Positions 42,447-54,171 of a DNA stretch of 64,000 bases are shown piece after piece; position 1 is the stretch's first letter, and each line of letters opens with the position of its first letter. Made by a program: the position numbers and the translations under genes. A model generated the notes under the pieces. The model was not told where the DNA came from. It ran no database searches and saw only the letters and a program-made list of their open reading frames with translations. The stretch comes from Alopecurus myosuroides (taxonomy: Eukaryota; Streptophyta; Magnoliopsida; Poales; Poaceae): contig CM054057.1 in NCBI GenBank assembly GCA_028641055.1, positions 402,432,814 through 402,496,813 on the forward strand, in the 5' to 3' direction.

Positions 42447-45400
42447 TCAAACATCTGAGTCATCTTCGCTGGAGGATTCTTCTGGAGTGTCCGGGATTGC
42501 CTCCTCCGGGTAGAAGATGGAGATGTTGACCATGGAAGCAATCTTGGTTGCGTGACCTTTGATCTCGTCAAAGATGTTGGTTCGCTGGGTGTCCGTATAT
42601 CCTTGTGGGATGTCGGACGCCACACGCCAAGATTTGACAGTGGGGTAATGCATACGCATAAGACCTAAAGCCATGCGTGCACCACCCCGTGCTGCGGAGC
42701 GCAAGTTGGACTCCTTGGACTCCGCCACCTCCAAGATAGCCTCCGGAAGTTTCTCAACTTCCGAGAATTCCCCAGTTCTTGCGGGAAGGAACTTGTTGAT
42801 CAGCTGCAAACCCGCAGCCTTGAGCGCGGTAAAGACCTCCCGAAGGCTCGGATTTTTTCAATCCGAGTAAGAGCGGGGTCATCTCCTGTTTTCAGACAAA
42901 TAACCAAAGGGTTATGAAGAAAGCAGGGAAAGATTATAAAACGTCAAAAATACAGTAAAAGTTGAAAACTTACCGAGGATCCTATCCATCTCGGAGCCTT
43001 ACTCCAGGCGAAGATTCAAAGCGTTCTCCAGATCCCGCATAGTTGCTTTGTCCTTCTCAGCTTGGTTGGAGGCATCGGATTGAGCAATGCCTATAGCCAG
43101 CTGGCTGGCCTCCAGTTCTTTCTGAACCTTCATAAGATTCTTATGAAGGTCCAGGTTCTCCCGGCGGAGGTTCTCGGCATTGCCGGCATCTTCAGCAATT
43201 TGTTTGGCTTTCGCCAAAGCAGCTGAAAAGCGAGAAAAAATTCCGAGTTAGAAAACTCGGAAAAGTACTTAGGGAAAAAAGCATAAAAGTGAAACCACGG
43301 GAAATAAAATACCTGTTGTTTCCTTCAGCTGATGCTGAGATGATGCCAGCTCCGCTTCCTTAACTTCAAGAATAGATAGAAGGCTTCTAACCTCCTTATT
43401 CTTGACTGTTAGTTTGCCAAAAACTTCCATGTTTATACTTTCAGCTGTTTGCTGAAACACGGAAATGAAACAAAATGCTTAAGTTAGCAGCAAGCATAAT
43501 AAAGTTGAAAGCATTAAGTTAAAAGCATGCATTTGACTTATTGCTTGGGGGCTAGAGATATTACCTGGCTTATCCGCTGCAAACCTGACAAGTTTTCGTT
43601 GAATTCTTTTACATATTCAGAAAAAAGAATTCCAACATGGTGCAGGCCGTCTTGGATGACCTGACGAGGTGAGAACACGAAGTTATTTCGGACAATTAGT
43701 CCGCCTTGTGGCCAAGGACGGATCAGGGGAGCAGGAGCGAAGAACTTCTTAGCTACCGGACGAATGTATCCGAGATCGTCAAAAGGTTCTTCCTTTACCT
43801 TGAAGTCCTTGTCAAAAGTAGGGATGGGCTCGTATTCTCCAGATGTCTGAGAAGGTCCGCCCATCTCCGACTCCGCCCTTTCCCTCTCATCCACGTTGGA
43901 TGCAATAGGCTGGCTGGTCGGCCGAAATTGTTCGTCCGGTTTTGCGGTTTTATCTTCCCCACCGAGAGTTGTTAGAGTGGGTGAAGCTGCAGCTGAAGAC
44001 GACATTCTTTGCCAGCAATAGCTTTATGTTTCTTCAGTTTCTTTGACTTCAAAGGAACTGGTGCAACGGCTGAAAAAGGGAAAGAAGGAAGGAAATATCC
44101 GAGAAGTGAATACCTCGAAGAACCAGAATGGAATGAGAGATCAAAAACCCCAGAAAAATACCTGGATGTGGCGATGGGAACTCCATCAAGATTTATCACC
44201 TCCTCTGTGATCACTTGCCTCTTGCGTTTTCGACCGCCATAAAAGCTAGCGTGCAATTCGTCAAGTTCGGCGTCGGATGCAAGATCTGCTTCCGTGAGAT
44301 CGTCGAACTACAGAGAAAGCAAAAAACCCGACTAAGTCAGAGATATCTGGGAAAGATAAAAATCCGAGAGAATGCCAAATCAAGGAAGAGTAAAACTACC
44401 TTAGGGACAGGGTTCTCCTCATGATACATCTCCAAGCTCTCCTTATATTGGTCGCGAGTAGCGACCAATTGGTTGACTCATTTCTTGAAATTTTTGTAAA
44501 GGCTTTGTCCGTCCCTCTCATTCCGTCTTCTGGGCCTTTGTATTCACAAAGAAGCCGGGGGCGGAGGGGAAGAGGTTGAATACGACGACCGAGCCAGCAC
44601 AAAATTGTGTCTGTTCCGGTCAGAGGAGGCTGGGAGGAGGTAAGTTTGGCAATACGCCGTTTGATCTTCAACAGATCATCAGGCAAGGTCTGCACTGCTT
44701 CGACCGCCCAACTCTCTTGTGGAATGGCGGCGGAATTGATGAATGGAGGAACCCCGTTTTCTTTTCCGGGAAACGGGATGTCGTGATGATAAAAGAAAGA
44801 GCTCGTCCAAAACTTGACGGATTCTGATGTTTTTATCTTTGGGTACCAGTCTTCCCTAAATCTCCGAAGAGTCAAAGAAATAGTCCCGCAGATGGGAAGA
44901 ACGCCCTCTGTAGGGTTCTGCTTCACTCCGAAGCAATATTGCCAAAAGTCTAATCTAGGTGCTATTCCTAAATACCCTTCGAAAAGGGCTTGGAAGCCGA
45001 CTAGATATAGAAGGGGGTTTGGGGGAAGATTATGAGGCTGAACACCGTAATGGTCGAGAACTTCTAGAAAAAAGGCGGATGGCGGAAAACCCATACCTCT
45101 CGCGATGTGGGAGGTAAGGAGAACGCGTTCCCCGTCTTTAGGCATTGGCTCGGACTCGTCTTCTGGGCTCCGCCATTTGCCCTTCAGCAGCAGCCCCTCC
45201 TTCTCCATTGTCGGAAGGAGGGAAGGAGGAATACTGCTCTGGCTCCAGTTGTCGGCAGTTTCCCCTTCGTCTTCCGCCCCGGTGGCGGCGGACGCCGCGG
45301 CGGACGCGGCCGCGAGATCCTCTCTGACGAGGATTATCTTTTCCTCCGCCGTCTCGGGCGCGAGTGGCGGAGATGGCGCGGAGGAGGACCCGGCAAGGTT

Positions 45401-45566
45401 GGTGGCGGCGAAAGGAATTTCCTCGCTTGCTGCGCCGCCGGCAGTTTTCTCCGGCTCGTCGCCGGTTGCTGTGGATAGGAGAATCCACCATGGGATCCAT
45501 GGTGTTGATGATTTCATCAATCTCCGTCGCGACGGAGCGGGCCGGAGAAGATCTTGGAGAGGCCAT
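42447..45566 (-). pseudogene. Antisense spliced accessory gene of element X (Transposase_28-like)
   Basis: Minus-strand exons: 45566-44400, 44307-44162, 44069-43565, 43451-43313, 43222-42974, 42885-42447, all with GT-AG introns. Exon 1: MASPRSSPARSVATEIDEII start, a Ser/Ala-rich region, then the Transposase_28-like core (FLEVLDHYGVQPHNLPPN, LFEGYLGIAPRLDFWQYCFG, SLTLRRFREDWYPKIKTS). Exon 2: basic patch GGRKRKRQVI. Exon 3: FAPAPLIRPWPQGGLIVRNN. Exons 4-5: coiled coil (SLLSILEVKEAELASSQHQL; AEKDKATMRDLENALN). Exon 6: SGARMALGLMRM-type block, here ARGGARMALGLMRMHYP, and acidic end. Damage: a frame change in exon 1 near 45480, a TAA in exon 5 where X-prime has GAA, and a one-base deletion early in exon 6. 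The start is favoured by the AAAAATGGCC context. Function unknown; family knowledge only says 'putative gypsy-type transposon protein'. Confidence 0.7.
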
Positions 45567-45727
45567 TTTTCGGCGGCGCGACGAAGAATCCGTGTGCTCA
45601 AGTGAGTTCACGGACGGCGCTGGTTCGTGCGTTCGCTGGAAGGTTGCTCTGCTTGCAGTGTGCTTGGGCGCTGTGTGAGGCGAGGAGAACTTGGAGCAGA
45701 AGGTTTGCCGGAGAGGATGGAGACGAC

Positions 45728-45735
45728 TATTTATA
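45728..45735 (-). promoter_or_regulatory. TATA box of the antisense gene in X
   Basis: On the minus strand the sequence is GGCTATAAATAGTCG, 162 bases upstream of the ATG at 45566. X-prime has the same GGCTATAAATAGCCG in the corresponding place. Confidence 0.65.
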
Positions 45736-45739
45736 GCCG

Positions 45740-46126
45740 GAAACCCATCGCGATACGTGCTAACGGCTCTTTTGACCGTTGGATGATCAACGCGTGTCAC
45801 TCGCCGGAAATTCCGGGAAATGAAACGACAGGGTGATTATTGCTATCTCCTCGTTTCCCGCGAGAATCTGTCAGAGATACATTTCAGGGTTTCCCGCTCG
45901 ACACCTAAACGTCCCTGACGTCAGCAAGATTAAAGCGCTGACGTAGGAAGTTCCTTCTTCACGAAGATTCGTGGAAGAAAAGCCGGATTTTCTGAAATCT
46001 GAGTTTTGCGTTATGACATTATTCTGATAAAAAGAAGAATCAAGACAGAGAGCCAATATTTCTTGGAAAAAATGCACACTTGACGAAAGACGACAAATCG
46101 GAGTCTTAATCCTTCTTGGGTGCTAC
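45740..46126 (+). other. X spacer between antisense promoter and 3' LTR
   Basis: Non-coding stretch with CCGGAAATTCCGGGAAATGA and TTTCCCGCGAGAATCTGTCAGAG, shared with X-prime (complement near 55030-55110), so it is conserved and may hold promoter elements for the antisense gene. CTTCTTGGGTGCTAC (46112-46126) is the polypurine-tract position, degenerate compared with CTTCTTGGGGGCTAT in X-prime. Confidence 0.5.
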
Positions 46127-46668
46127 TGTCGAATATATACCAACTAGGGGTATATCAGGTGGTAGTCTAAAGTGCCGGATTACCAGGGTGGCCTAATTGG
46201 TAATGGGCTACGGTCCATTGGGCGGCCCAGTAAGCTGAAGCACGGAAGCCTGATTCTAGAAGAACCCGGATCACGACCCACGTGATACGGCTTGGAGTAG
46301 AAGGCAGATTCCTTACTTTCCAAGTTAACACATACCGTAGTCTTCTAGGTTTCCTTCTCTGTATGCCCTAACCCGGCTATTATATAAAGCCGGACGGGAG
46401 ATAAGATAGGGAGAAAAGAAGCTAAAGGCTAACTCGCCGAGAGGTGGATCCTTGACGAGTAGCTAATAGAACCTCACATTGTACTCTGTATTCCCAGTCT
46501 TTAGTCCTGAATAGTGAGATTGCAGGAGTAGGAACGTCGCGTTACTGCGTCGTACCGAACCCGGGTAAAACCCTGTGTCATTGTCCATCATAGAATCACG
46601 TCCCCCCACTTCTCTATCGGTAGTCTCATGGCACCCCCGTCTATGAAATCTACTACGATGTCTCGACA
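46127..46668 (+). repeat. 3' LTR of element X
   Basis: 542 bp, TGTCGAATATATACC ... GATGTCTCGACA, 97.6% identical to the 5' LTR by manual count. It is followed by the target duplication AGCAG. Confidence 0.9.
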
Positions 46669-46950
46669 AGCAGCCTTGCGACTATTAGCCTCGGTCGGTT
46701 TGCTTCTTCTCTTCCTTCCGTGAAGAGGAAGGAGGCTGCCTCGGATCCTGCTCCAGCTGATGAGGTTGCCCGAAGATCTCCAAGCCCCACAAGAGCGACT
46801 GAGACCCCGGAGTACGGGATGCCCGGCTTCGCGGGTGGAGCGTCAGCGAACAGGAGATCTCGGGTAGCTCAGCAGATCTTCTGCCTACTGCCCAGGGCAA
46901 GGTAAGCTTGTTCATCCTCTCGCATTCTTGTGTTGCTTGATCGAAGTTTT

Positions 46951-47117
46951 TATCGGGTGCACGACAGTGCTCCCGATGGGAGTAGCCCCCGAGTTTATGG
47001 TTAACTGCTTGCAGTTCGCCATGGACTCAAGTTCGAACTCTTCTTCTTCTGTTTCTTCGTTTAACTTGAATTCTATCGGGTGCACGGCAGTGCTCCCGAT
47101 GGGAGTAGCCACCGAGG
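46951..47117 (+). repeat. Repeated motif in an intron of element A's antisense gene
   Basis: TATCGGGTGCACGACAGTGC with its following CCCGATGGGAGTAGCC is present at 46951-46994 and, with two changes, at 47074-47117 (123-base spacing). Each copy holds an inverted pair (ATCGGG...CCCGAT) and so can fold as a short hairpin. Confidence 0.7.
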
Positions 47118-48589
47118 CTACATTCGACTGTGTACTGTCGTGTGTAGGCTCAAGTGATACATCTTTTGATTTGGATTTTTGCCTTGAGTTTTTTGCAGGC
47201 TCTCCTCGACTCCCTCGTTGCTTTCGGTCGTCGAGTACTTTCGGCTGAAGCGGACTGCGTTTCCCTTAGGGCGGATCGCGATCGGCTTGTCCAGGATGGT
47301 CATTCCCTTCAAGGTAGGCTAGTGCGCCTTTCTTGTTTTTATCGCTATGTCACACCCCAGTTTTTGGACTCTTGGACTATGCTCAAGAGGACAAAAATTA
47401 GGGCCAACATTTTTTTTATATAACAACATAATTGTTTGAACTAACATATGTTTGTGATCTAAAGCATATTTGCAACACAAGTTTTTTTTCTTTATAAAAC
47501 CAACACCAGATGTTTCTGAAAAATATTCCTGATATTTTTCCCTGATGTTTTCCTATTATTACCTGAGTGGATTTTTATTCCAAGACTTGGATCATTCTTG
47601 TTTGCATCTTAAAACAAACATTTAACTTTGTTGGATCCAAGAAAACAAGTTTTCAAAATGAGTTATGAAAGTTTTCTTTTAAGTTTTCTATGGAAAACAT
47701 TTCCTGAAAATAAAGCCAAGTACCTGTTTTCTACCCTTGTTTTCACTAAGCTATAAATTGTTATTTTATGGTTTCTTGACTTTTAATTAAGCCTTGATAT
47801 ATGTACTAAAAATCCATCAGCTCATTTTTATTTTTGGATAAATAAAAAACTATCTTTTGCTTGTTGTTTTTGTGGTATAAAATTAAGGCAGAAAATGGAA
47901 GTTTTGAGAAACAGATAAAAACAGAAAGTATACCTTTTTCCACATTGTTTTCATGGCCTTAAATTATTTCAAAATTGTTTTCAAAAGTTGTTTCTGAAAG
48001 TATATAACATGGTTAACAAGTCCATACTTTTAAAACCAATTTTGGAAATCATTTGAACCTTGAAAACAAACTCAACTTTTGCAACTTTTAATCTGTTTTC
48101 AACACTTACAATTTTTCTAAGTCATAAGACTGAATTTTCTGGATTTTTTCAGTGAAAAGTTAAGGATACACTTTTGCACATTAGTTTTCTTGATGTTTCA
48201 TTAATCTTTTGGAAGCATGAACAAGCCTAGTGTGTTGACCATAGTATCTACTCGAACCAGAGCCCTTGACCCTGCTTCTAGAAGCCTTAGGCTTGAAGAT
48301 AAGAGAGGAGAGAGATGGTGACTAGGACAGGTATGGGCACACTTGTGTGTTGACCTTTTTGACCTTGCCACTTGCCCCACTTGCTCTCTAGGGCCAGGTT
48401 AAGCTTTGCCCACTCGTGGCTTGACCTAGGGCACCTTGTGCTCACCTTAGGAAAGGACTAAAAACCCTAGGGCTGCTCTATGCCATTGGATGGCATCCAC
48501 CCGAGCTCCCCAAAATGCCCTCAACCTCACTCCCTCTGCTATAAAGGTCCAGAGACCTTGGCCTTGCGCCTTGCACCTCCTCTCACTCC

Positions 48590-49164
48590 CTAGAGCCTCC
48601 CCAAACCAAAAGGAAGCCAAGCCCTAGCCTTAGGAGCGCGCACGGGCCGTGCCCACGCCGGCGGTGACCACCGTGGGCACGACAAGGTGCAGCCCTGCTC
48701 GAGCTCCCTCCTCCCCTCCCACTGCCCTGGATGGTTTCCCCTAACCCCCCTTAGTCTCCCTGGCATCACCCCATGGTTGTATACCCTGTAGATCGACGCC
48801 GCCGTCCACCTCGCCACCGCGGGCACCACTTGGAGCGCCGCCGCCAGGGGCCGCGCCCGTCGTCGCCGTCGCCTCCCCTTGGTGCCCCTACCCTCCTACA
48901 ACCATCCCGCGCCCGCGCCGTCCCCTCCCGAGCCCCACAGTGAGCTCCCCGTGCCATTCCTCGCCGCCGGCTGTCGTTTTTGTGAGAGAGAGGGTCGGGA
49001 GGAGGGCGACACACCAGCGCCGTCGGATCTCTGATCCGCGGTCGCCTTTGAACGCCCCTTTTTCCTGCGCCCGCGCCCGCGCGCGCTGCGCTGCTGGGCT
49101 GCGCAGCCGCTTGTTGGGCCACGCCGCGGTGGATCCAGCTCGTGTGCTGTTTTACTTTAAGCAA
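48590..49164. other. GC-rich block inside element B
   Basis: A CpG-rich island with open frames on both strands that contain no known domain. It lies just downstream of the TATA box of B and is probably transcribed leader sequence of the LTR. I do not support it as a gene. Confidence 0.5.
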
Positions 49165-51633
49165 TTAATTTTTACAGAACTGGATGCTTTTACTTTGGAC
49201 GTTGCAAAAATAGTAAAACTGTAAAATAAAATCTGGAAAAATTCATGGACCTTAAGAAAGGAAATCTAAACCATATAAAATTTGCAGATCTACTTTTGGA
49301 CCAATATTTTTGGCACAAGAACTATTTTGCCACAGACTGTCTATGAGAATGTTTGGACTATAACTTTTAAAGTATGTAACCAAATGGAACAAACTAAAAT
49401 GTTATGGATAGGTATTGAAAATATCTATCCAATGCAGTTGACCTCACATCAAGGTGAGTTATAGAATGAAAATGTCATCCAGATTACTAAAAGACCAGTA
49501 GGCTCTTCTATGATTTTTAGAATGAGTTTAAAAATGATTTTTGGAGCAAATCCAATTGGATGAGTTTGGTATTGACTAGATCTATCTTATCCTAGCTTAG
49601 ATTAATTTTTGGAGCTCTAGATTATTTTTGGTAAACAGATCTAGAAACAACAGCTTTTCTGTGTATGTTTTGGAATGTATTCTTGTTTGCAATAAATTGT
49701 TTGGTTGATTTAATCTTGCTTCCTAGCAGGTATAAGGTTGTTAGTACTTGTTATTAGGTTGTTTTCTTACAGTACATCTACCTTATAAGGTGTGTGTGCA
49801 TGATTGGAAACTCAAATAAAAATGGAACTAGCATTTGTTACCTTTGGAGTTTATGTGTGAGCTAGATCTTTGTGTGAATGCTGTAATAAATTTTTGTGCT
49901 ATGATTGCTATGGATCCAGTACCATTTTGGTACTGTTATTTTTGAAGTTAATACCTCTGCTAGCTTGCATGTCTTTTTATAGTGAAGCATGTGTAGGTTT
50001 TGTTATTCTTATGCACTAGTATTGTTTCCACTAGAATAAAAGGCTTTGTATTATTTATCTTGCATGCTAATGTTTGTCATGAGTAACCAGAGGCTTAGTA
50101 CCTCTTTTGCCTTGGTATTAGTGGGCCCATAACCCACTGGTCCCATTGCTTTTTGGTTGAGGATGAAAATCCCTAACCATACACATGTGAGCAATTAACA
50201 TGTTTTAATTGTATGATTGATTTCTATTTTCCACCATGGAAAATATAATTGTTTGTTTTCACTTATGCAAGTGAGAAGTTTATTTCTTATCATCAGATAC
50301 TAGTATGTTAGATGTGATCCACTTGTTAGCATAATATTCCTTAGGAGTATCATGTTAAGAAATGATTCACTATTGAATGATAAATTAAATTATTTGCAAA
50401 TGAAATAAATTCCTTTTGATTGATAGATTGTTTGTGAATGATTTTAGTTTGAGTGTTTGGATTTTTGAAAAGGTTTAGATAAATTTTCATTGAGTGCATA
50501 GCTACTGGCTGTGTAAGTTATACCTTGCTTGCTTGCTAGTAATTGATTAAAGAAAAAAAAGAAATTGCAAGAATTAATTTATGCATGCTTAATAGTTGTT
50601 TCATAGAATTATTTTGATGTTTGTGCTTACTAGCATGAGTAAGATTTGGGTACTGTATTAGGTACATTTTATGATCATGTCTTGCTTGGTTAGATTTAAG
50701 CATCATGGTAGCATTGTTTGCTTCTCTAGTGATGAACTAGTGTCACCACTGGAAAATGGTGATTTTTGCTCTAGTATTGTCATTTTTATTTTATGAGTGT
50801 ATGAGTTTGATATAGCATGTTTAGGAAGTTATTACTTCTGTTATGAGTCCTTGAATTATTTAGTTGCAGGTGCTATAGTTGTAGATTGTAAGTACTCCTT
50901 ATAGCATGCTTGTGTAGATTTTCCATACTAGTATGCTAGTAGTGCAGTCCTATTTTTATGCTTGTGTAATAGGGATATTATCTTGAGTGAAGATTGTGTT
51001 TTAGATTATTTTCATGACTTGGTTCATTGGTTATTAGCTACTGGTTGTTTGCTAAATCTTCATGATTGATGGATTCCATAACTTCAATTAAACAATAGTG
51101 TAGTAAATAAATAGTCTATTCAATTGATGTGTGTTTACCTGTTGTTTGAAAATTATCCGAGTGTGTACTTTAGCATGAGTGTCATACTTGTGATAATTGT
51201 TGTGCTAGTATTGTCGTTGTGCTTAGGAGTATCTTGTGAACTAAGTATCCAACTTAAATCATAAACTTATTAAGTGACTATTGTTTGTGTGTTGCTAATA
51301 CCCACTGCCATGGGTATTGTTCTGTCTGTTTGTTTTTACCTTAGTAACCTAACCCTTTGCACCCACAAGCTATATTTTTAGCTTCTTAGATATCTTATTA
51401 TGAGAGTGGTACACCACTCCATATGTGGTATGTAAGATGTGGGATATGGTTTTCTCAACCATATGTTTGTCTGACGATAGTTTTGTACCCTGGGAGTTAT
51501 GTGAGGCAGTTTTCTCGATAACGTCTGTGAGTTTGCGCTATTATACTTTTGCTTGTTGTATGTGTTGTTTAGCTTAGTTGTTTGGTCTTTAGACCTGAGA
51601 GTGTGTCTTTTATTCTTTTACGACGCTAGAAAA

Positions 51634-51659
51634 CGAAGAAGAAGAAGAAGAAGAAGAAG
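51634..51659. repeat. (GAA)n microsatellite
   Basis: About eight perfect GAA units within element B. Confidence 0.9.
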
Positions 51660-54117
51660 CAGTTGTGGAGCTGTGCGTCAAGTTCAAGTTACTTCAAGGC
51701 CAGGGACATTAAGAGATTTAAGGCAAGCCATCCTGATGCTTGCTGTTATTATACACTTATCATTATCTATCATGCATGTTTTACTTCTGAAAAGTTTTAC
51801 AAAACTTTGATTTCCAAAAACTATTTTTGAGTGAATACTACTACTATTATATATATATACTATGCCATTAGTTAATACTTGGTGTTACCAAGCCCATAAG
51901 CCACCATATGGTATTTATTACCATCACAAATATTAGTCCCTAAGTGGACACCTTAAAATTATGTTTTTACAAAACAAAGGCTTTATGGAAAACCCGGAGA
52001 AAAGGCGGATCCTTATTCTCCGGAGGAAATGTGGAAGTGGTCATTTTTGGGAAAATGGTGCTTTTCAAAAATGACACATAACCTAGTCTTCGCCGGACAA
52101 CCTTTACCGTACGGCCACCCTACCCCAACATGGGCACGGGGCTTAACTGGAAGTTTGTTCTTGTTAGTGTGTGTTCTATCTCAATCGCTATAAGGGGACG
52201 GACTCCCTCGAACCGATTGTCGTCAAAACTCCCAATGTTGAGACATAAAAAGTGTGGGATTAAGTTCTCCTCCGGTCGCATCAGTTGGGGCATCCTGGCT
52301 GGCGGGGATTAGCTCGGTGCCGGGGATGACGGTAAAACTCAACTAAGAGATAGACACATTCTAGCTTGAACATAGTGGAAGGTTATGATCAGCTATCTGA
52401 TGTTCTACATACTGTTATTACAGTCCGTGGTTGTTCACGGCAGGTGTACTGTATCTAGTGGATGTGTACACCTCTGCAGAGTACAACTTTTTCGAAGAAG
52501 CCGCGTCCTCGGATATGGACAGTTGAATGGCCATGTAGCTAGCATTGTGTCAATGTTTTCAAAAGGATGTTTTCAAAAAAGGTGTTGAACTCGGGAAGTT
52601 CGGAGAGGAATGCAATCTTGTACCGTGGAGGTACCGATGATGAAAAGGCAGAAGTTGTTTTTACAAAAAATTTGCAAACAAAATCTTTCTTCTCTAAGCA
52701 AACATCTGGAAAACTGATTCCAAGAAGTTTTGCAAAGAGAAAATTTTCTTTTAACAAAGTTTGACAAAACCACTTGTACATGTGATATCTACAAGAGAAA
52801 GAAAAACTATATTATTTTCTTCTGAAGTATCTTCTTCAACGAAGATACAGATTAACCTGACTGCAACTGTGGTGTTATCCTAGATGAACACCATTGATAG
52901 TGAACCCTATTTATAGCCTACCTATTACACCATATAAACATACTTGCATTTGGTAAGTTACATGATGGATGTCTTGCTGAGTACATTCAAATGTACTCAT
53001 ATTGGTTTCGTCCCTGGTATCAACTTGCCAGATTTTGAGAAGGAGTCTCAGAAGAAGATCAACGAAGAGGAGTACGGAGCTGATGGCTTTGCGAACTAGG
53101 ATCGTCTCCGGGTCAGCAGCCTGTAGGTTAAGGCGTGACTTGGGCTCTACCGCGTTTTGTGTGTGTGTTTAGTCTTCCGCTGTGTGTGTTGTGTGTTGTC
53201 CTGCGTGACAACCGTGTAGTCTTGGTCATGTGACCATGTGTCCTTGTAAGTGTTTGTGCAACCGTGTAATGGATATTGTATCTGTGTACCAGCTTGATAT
53301 GTTGTTCACGACTGAATTTCCTGGGATCGTGAATGTATGCATATCGGGGGTGTCCTTGAACACTGTTTCGAAGGGCGGGCCCTACACGCTACTTCTCGAT
53401 TGTAGTTTTGCTCCAACCGCATCTTTTCATTGTAGATGAGATTACCCGCCTGAAGGCTGAGAAAGCGGAAGCTCTCTCTCGAGTGAAAACTCTTGAGACA
53501 GAGCTGGAAACCTCCCGAAAGGAGTTGGAGACCGCCCACAAGTGCTTAGCCGATCTTAAGGGTAGTCTCACGAGAGCTTAGGGGGGCCTGACGCAGCTGG
53601 AAGAGGCGGGTGCGAAGCGTGACAGCGACCTTGTCGACTCCATCCGGCCTTTGGCTCAGAAGCACGCGAGTAAGTTGTGCTTCACCCTTCTTCGACTGCG
53701 ACCTTTATTTGCCCTTTTCCACTGATGATTATTTTTTCCTTGTCTCAGATGCTCTTGGGGTCGGGCTGGAGCTTCCCGGATATCAGCGGCTGGACGCCCT
53801 TACTGACACGTGCGCCCAGCTCCAGGAGCACGCGAGCAGAATCTGCTCCCTTGTTGGTGATGCCACCCGAGTGCTGACGCAGTTCCACGGGCGCATGCTT
53901 GTGGATGCGGCGGTTCCTCCTACCTTGGGCAGTCTCCTGCATGTCTTCCTGAGCGACGAAGATCTCCTCGACAAGTTTTCGCTCGCGCAGACTGAGTGCG
54001 GGGCTGAGACGACAATCCAATTTGCTCTGGCGCATGGAGTCTCGGATGACCTGGACAAGGTGTACCTGGAGCTTCCGTGCGACTCGATGGGCAAAAAGGT
54101 AGCAATCGGTCCTTTTG

Positions 54118-54171
54118 GCGATGCCACCCGAGTGCTGACGCAGTTGCACGAGCGCCTGTTCGTGGATGCGG
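54118..54171 (+). repeat. Second copy of a 54-bp segment in element A's exon 6
   Basis: GGCGATGCCACCCGAGTGCT and the following bases repeat the segment at about 53856-53910 with a few changes, in the same reading frame (GDATRVLTQ...VDA both times). The second copy ends exactly where X-prime is inserted. Confidence 0.75.

Larger units (their letters stand above)
34317..46668 (+). mobile_element. Complete Tat-lineage gypsy retrotransposon X, 12.35 kb, TSD AGCAG
   Basis: Two 542-bp LTRs flank the element, which is bordered by perfect AGCAG duplications (34312-34316, 46669-46673). It has gag, protease, reverse transcriptase, RNase H, a second archaeal-type RNase H and integrase on the plus strand, then an antisense spliced gene, then the 3' LTR. 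The dual RNase H and antisense gene place it in the Tat lineage (Grande/RIRE2-like). I count 13 differences between LTRs (2.4%; 10 transitions, 3 transversions), about 0.9 million years at 1.3e-8 per site per year. Despite that, pol has several stops and frameshifts. It inserted exactly at the acceptor of exon 3 of element A's antisense gene. Confidence 0.9.
47348..53386. mobile_element. Element B: 6.04-kb TG...CA insertion, candidate solo LTR, TSD CGCTA
   Basis: It begins TGTCACACCCCAG at 47348 and ends GGGCGGGCCCTACA at 53386, with perfect CGCTA duplications (47343-47347, 53387-53391). I find no repeat of the first several hundred bases anywhere inside, no gag/pol motifs, no PBS and no polypurine tract. 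It is therefore probably a solo LTR of a very long-LTR family (Sukkula/LARD-like). A TATA box CTATAAAGG at 48539 follows AT-rich sequence and precedes a GC-rich, leader-like block (48600-49140), fitting a U3-R-U5 layout. It lies in intron 4 of element A's antisense gene. Confidence 0.7.

Noticed and set aside
45105..45800. Plus-strand frames over the X antisense gene
   Set aside because: Complement of a GC-rich exon 1; they lack domains, whereas the minus strand carries the conserved exon pattern.
52539..52781. Overlapping ~65-80 codon frames on both strands in element B
   Set aside because: A TTTTGCAAA-rich, partly self-complementary stretch yields frames on both strands; no domain or splice context.
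47344..53391. Element B as a DNA transposon (hAT or CACTA)
   Set aside because: Ends share only TGT/ACA, the duplication is 5 bp, and no CACTA or hAT-type inverted ends are present; LTR-type is the better reading.
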